A stretch of 64,000 nucleotides of DNA. Source: Vibrio renipiscarius. GTDB taxonomy: Bacteria; Pseudomonadota; Gammaproteobacteria; Enterobacterales; Vibrionaceae. The stretch spans positions 160,588-224,587 of the forward strand of contig NZ_JTKH01000008.1 of NCBI RefSeq assembly GCF_000827885.1, read 5' to 3'. The notes under the pieces are model-generated. The model worked only from the letters and a program-made list of their open reading frames with translations, was not told the DNA's origin and searched no databases. This document shows positions 62,350 to 64,000 of the stretch, in pieces (positions within the stretch are counted from its first letter, which is position 1; the number at the start of each line of letters is the position of its first letter). The translations under genes were made by a program, and so were the position numbers.

Positions 62350-63144
62350 ATGAAAACAAGATTCGCTCTCAGCGTTACGTTAATCGCCCTCCCCTTTATT
62401 GCGTTTTCTACCCAGGCAGCGCCAAAGTCTGAACTGTGGTCTTATTGGAAGCAAAGTGATGAGAGCAATCAGATGACGATTGATCATCAGTCTTGGCAGG
62501 AGATCCTTGATCAATATCTATCGGTTTCAGGTCAGGATCACCTTTTCGCCTACCAAGCCGTCAAACAGCGAGATAAGCAAAAGCTGGATAACTATATAGC
62601 GCAATTAAGCCAAATCGACCCTAGAGAATATTCGCAGGCGGTGCAATATGCCTACTGGGTCAATCTCTACAATGCCATTACTGTTGATCTTATACTCGAT
62701 GCTTACCCAGTAAAGTCGATTACTAAGTTAGGAGGATTTTTCAGTTTCGGCCCCTGGGATGAAAAGGTTGTTACTATTGAAGGAAAAAAACTAACGCTTA
62801 ATGACATTGAGCATCGGATACTGCGTCCCATCTGGAATGATCCTCGTACTCACTATGCGGTTAACTGTGCAAGCTTAGGGTGTCCAAATTTGCAAACCAA
62901 GGCATTCACTGCACAAAATAAAGAGGCTCTATTAGAACAGGCCGCAAAAGCCTTTATTAATAGCCCGAAAGGTGTGCAAGTGACCGCTAAAGGCATCACG
63001 CTCTCTTCAATTTACGACTGGTTTGGCCGTGATTTTGCTGTTGATGGTGGTGTAATGGCACACATCGAATCCTACCGCTCAGGTTTCGCCGCAAGTTCTG
63101 AGGCCATAAAGTATGATTATGATTGGTCCCTAAATAAAAAGTAG
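62350..63144 (+). CDS. Secreted DUF547-domain protein
   Basis: This 264-aa protein has a Sec signal peptide (about residues 1-23, ending TQA before APKS) and a DUF547 domain over most of the mature part. Typical segments include AVQYAYWVNLYNAITVDLILDAYPV, NDIEHRILRP and VNCASLGCPNL; the last has two nearby cysteines that could bind metal or form a disulfide. The fold resembles a catalytic Cys-His hydrolase, but no function is established. The ATG at 62350 is preferred over TTG at 62338. It sits between leuD and a convergent rRNA operon. It has no ribosome-binding site of clear strength. Confidence 0.85.
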   Translation: MKTRFALSVTLIALPFIAFSTQAAPKSELWSYWKQSDESNQMTIDHQSWQEILDQYLSVSGQDHLFAYQAVKQRDKQKLDNYIAQLSQIDPREYSQAVQYAYWVNLYNAITVDLILDAYPVKSITKLGGFFSFGPWDEKVVTIEGKKLTLNDIEHRILRPIWNDPRTHYAVNCASLGCPNLQTKAFTAQNKEALLEQAAKAFINSPKGVQVTAKGITLSSIYDWFGRDFAVDGGVMAHIESYRSGFAASSEAIKYDYDWSLNKK

Positions 63145-63151
63145 CAGGAAG

Positions 63152-63180
63152 CAAAAAGCCCCGATCGGATGATCAGGGCT
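63152..63180 (-). terminator. Second rRNA operon terminator
   Basis: The stem AGCCCTGATC/GATCGGGGCT (63157-63180) is followed on the minus strand by T5. It also faces the 3' end of the DUF547 gene, where it may act on the plus strand with TAAAATTTTT downstream. Confidence 0.85.
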
Positions 63181-63203
63181 TAAAATTTTTGTCACTAATA
63201 CGA

Positions 63204-63232
63204 AAAAGCCCCGACCAAATGGTCAGGGCTTT
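63204..63232 (-). terminator. First rRNA operon terminator
   Basis: The stem AAAGCCCTGACC/GGTCGGGGCTTT (63205-63232) is followed on the minus strand by T5 and lies 10 bp after the distal 5S gene. It forms a tandem pair with the one at 63152. Confidence 0.9.
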
Positions 63233-63241
63233 CGGAAATAA

Positions 63242-63360
63242 AACCTGGCGATGTCCTACTCTCACATGGGGAAGCCCCACACTACCATCGGCGCTATTGC
63301 GTTTCACTTCTGAGTTCGGCATGGAATCAGGTGGGTCCGCAACGCTATGGTCGCCAAGTA
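63242..63360 (-). rRNA. rrf: 5S rRNA, distal copy
   Basis: The minus strand begins ...ACTTGGCGACC and ends ...ATCGCCAGGT, with the internal ATGCCGAACTCAGAAGTGAA and GATGGTAGTGTGGGG segments of bacterial 5S rRNA. Helix I closes perfectly. It differs from the proximal copy at one internal base and at the terminal pairs. Ends are approximate by a few bases. Confidence 0.95.
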
Positions 63361-63374
63361 AATTCTTTTATAAA

Positions 63375-63450
<76 letters not shown>

Positions 63451-63477
63451 GCACAAAGTCTTTTGTCCTTAAGGACC

Positions 63478-63502
63478 AAAAAAGCCCGCTCTTAAACGGG
63501 CT
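63478..63502 (-). terminator. Terminator-like hairpin between the two 5S genes
   Basis: On the minus strand, the stem AGCCCG/CGGGCT with an eight-base loop is followed by T6, 33-52 bp before tRNA-Thr and after the proximal 5S. Immediately downstream on that strand is a 12-bp palindrome GTCCTTAAGGAC (63465-63476). Confidence 0.8.
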
Positions 63503-63550
63503 CTTTTAACAGTTGTCTTCACCTTTTAAAAAGGTAAAAACGAAATTTAA

Positions 63551-63669
63551 AGCCTGGCGATGTCCTACTCTCACATGGGGAAACCCCACACTACCATCGG
63601 CGCTATTGCGTTTCACTTCTGAGTTCGGCATGGAATCAGGTGGGTCCGCAACGCTATGGTCGCCAAGCA
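63551..63669 (-). rRNA. rrf: 5S rRNA, proximal copy
   Basis: The sequence is almost the same as the distal copy (see there), with the loop reading GGGGTTTCCCC instead of GGGGCTTCCCC and the helix I ends G-C instead of A-T. It lies about 90 bp after the 23S 3' end. Ends are approximate. Confidence 0.95.
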
Positions 63670-63761
63670 AATTCTTTAATTCGGAAAGCTGTCTTTATGT
63701 TCTCACACACATTCAATCATGTTCTTGCATTGAGTCCTACAAAACCCCTTGGGTGTTGTAT

Positions 63762-64000
<239 letters not shown>

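Overview
This window is chromosomal DNA of a Vibrio species (Gammaproteobacteria, Vibrionaceae). The evidence is the gene content and order: a barA/varS hybrid kinase divergent from rlmD-relA-mazG-pyrG-eno, a separate gspAB pair next to cca, the rpoE-rseABC-lepA-lepB-rnc-era-recO-pdxJ-acpS run, zapA-6S RNA-fau-rpiA-serA, ilvIH, leuO and leuABCD. The whole resembles the large chromosome of V. cholerae-type vibrios. I do not name a species. Almost everything is core genome; I see no insertion sequence, prophage, integron cassette, toxin-antitoxin cassette or CRISPR array.

Layout. 1-1400: arcA with a long 5' region carrying FNR-like and ArcA-like sites. 1500-16800: an expanded version of the enterobacterial hldE-glnE-ygiF-ygiM-cca block. 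Here a chemoreceptor and a voltage-gated-type K+ channel lie between glnE and ygiF, the DUF47-pitA phosphate transport pair between ygiF and ygiM, and gspBA between ygiM and cca. A 128-bp palindromic intergenic repeat lies between glnE and hldE. 16900-24900 (minus): eno, pyrG, mazG, relA, rlmD, covering glycolysis, CTP synthesis, NTP house-cleaning and the stringent response. 25000-27900: barA. 27950-37100 (minus): acpS, pdxJ, recO, era, rnc, lepB, lepA, rseC, rseB, rseA, rpoE, with a good sigma-E promoter ahead of rpoE. 37400-41400: nadB, then ygfX-sdhE (minus) divergent from ygfZ and a YbaK-type deacylase. 41400-42200: a gene-poor stretch with a possible sRNA and a small conserved-looking ORF. 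42300-47450: ubiI-ubiH-ygfB (minus), then zapA, 6S RNA, fau and rpiA. A 53-codon membrane ORF missed by a 60-residue cut-off overlaps the zapA start by 4 nt. 47700-53600: serA (with a consensus PurR box), ilvIH and an acyl-CoA synthetase. 53700-62250: leuO, a glycosyltransferase-like/PAP2 pair, then the leuABCD operon with a recognisable leucine attenuator. 62350-63150: a secreted DUF547 protein. 63150-64000 (minus): the distal end of an rRNA operon (23S 3' end, 5S, tRNA-Thr(GGT), second 5S, tandem terminators).

How the genes work together. Three themes recur. The first is stress and global control: ArcA, BarA, RelA, RpoE/RseABC, 6S RNA and LeuO. The second is amino-acid and cofactor biosynthesis: serA feeding serine, glycine and one-carbon units; ilvIH feeding leuABCD with LeuO between them; nadB, pdxJ and ubiIH. 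The third is translation and RNA maintenance: cca, rlmD, era, rnc, lepA and rrn.

The most interesting items are the small membrane ORF coupled to zapA (45384-45545), the candidate sRNA at about 41530-41699, the PurR box ahead of serA, the leucine attenuator, an intrinsic-terminator-like hairpin inside the rRNA operon, and the alternative hairpin overlapping the 3' end of 6S RNA. No clearly new multi-gene system is visible.
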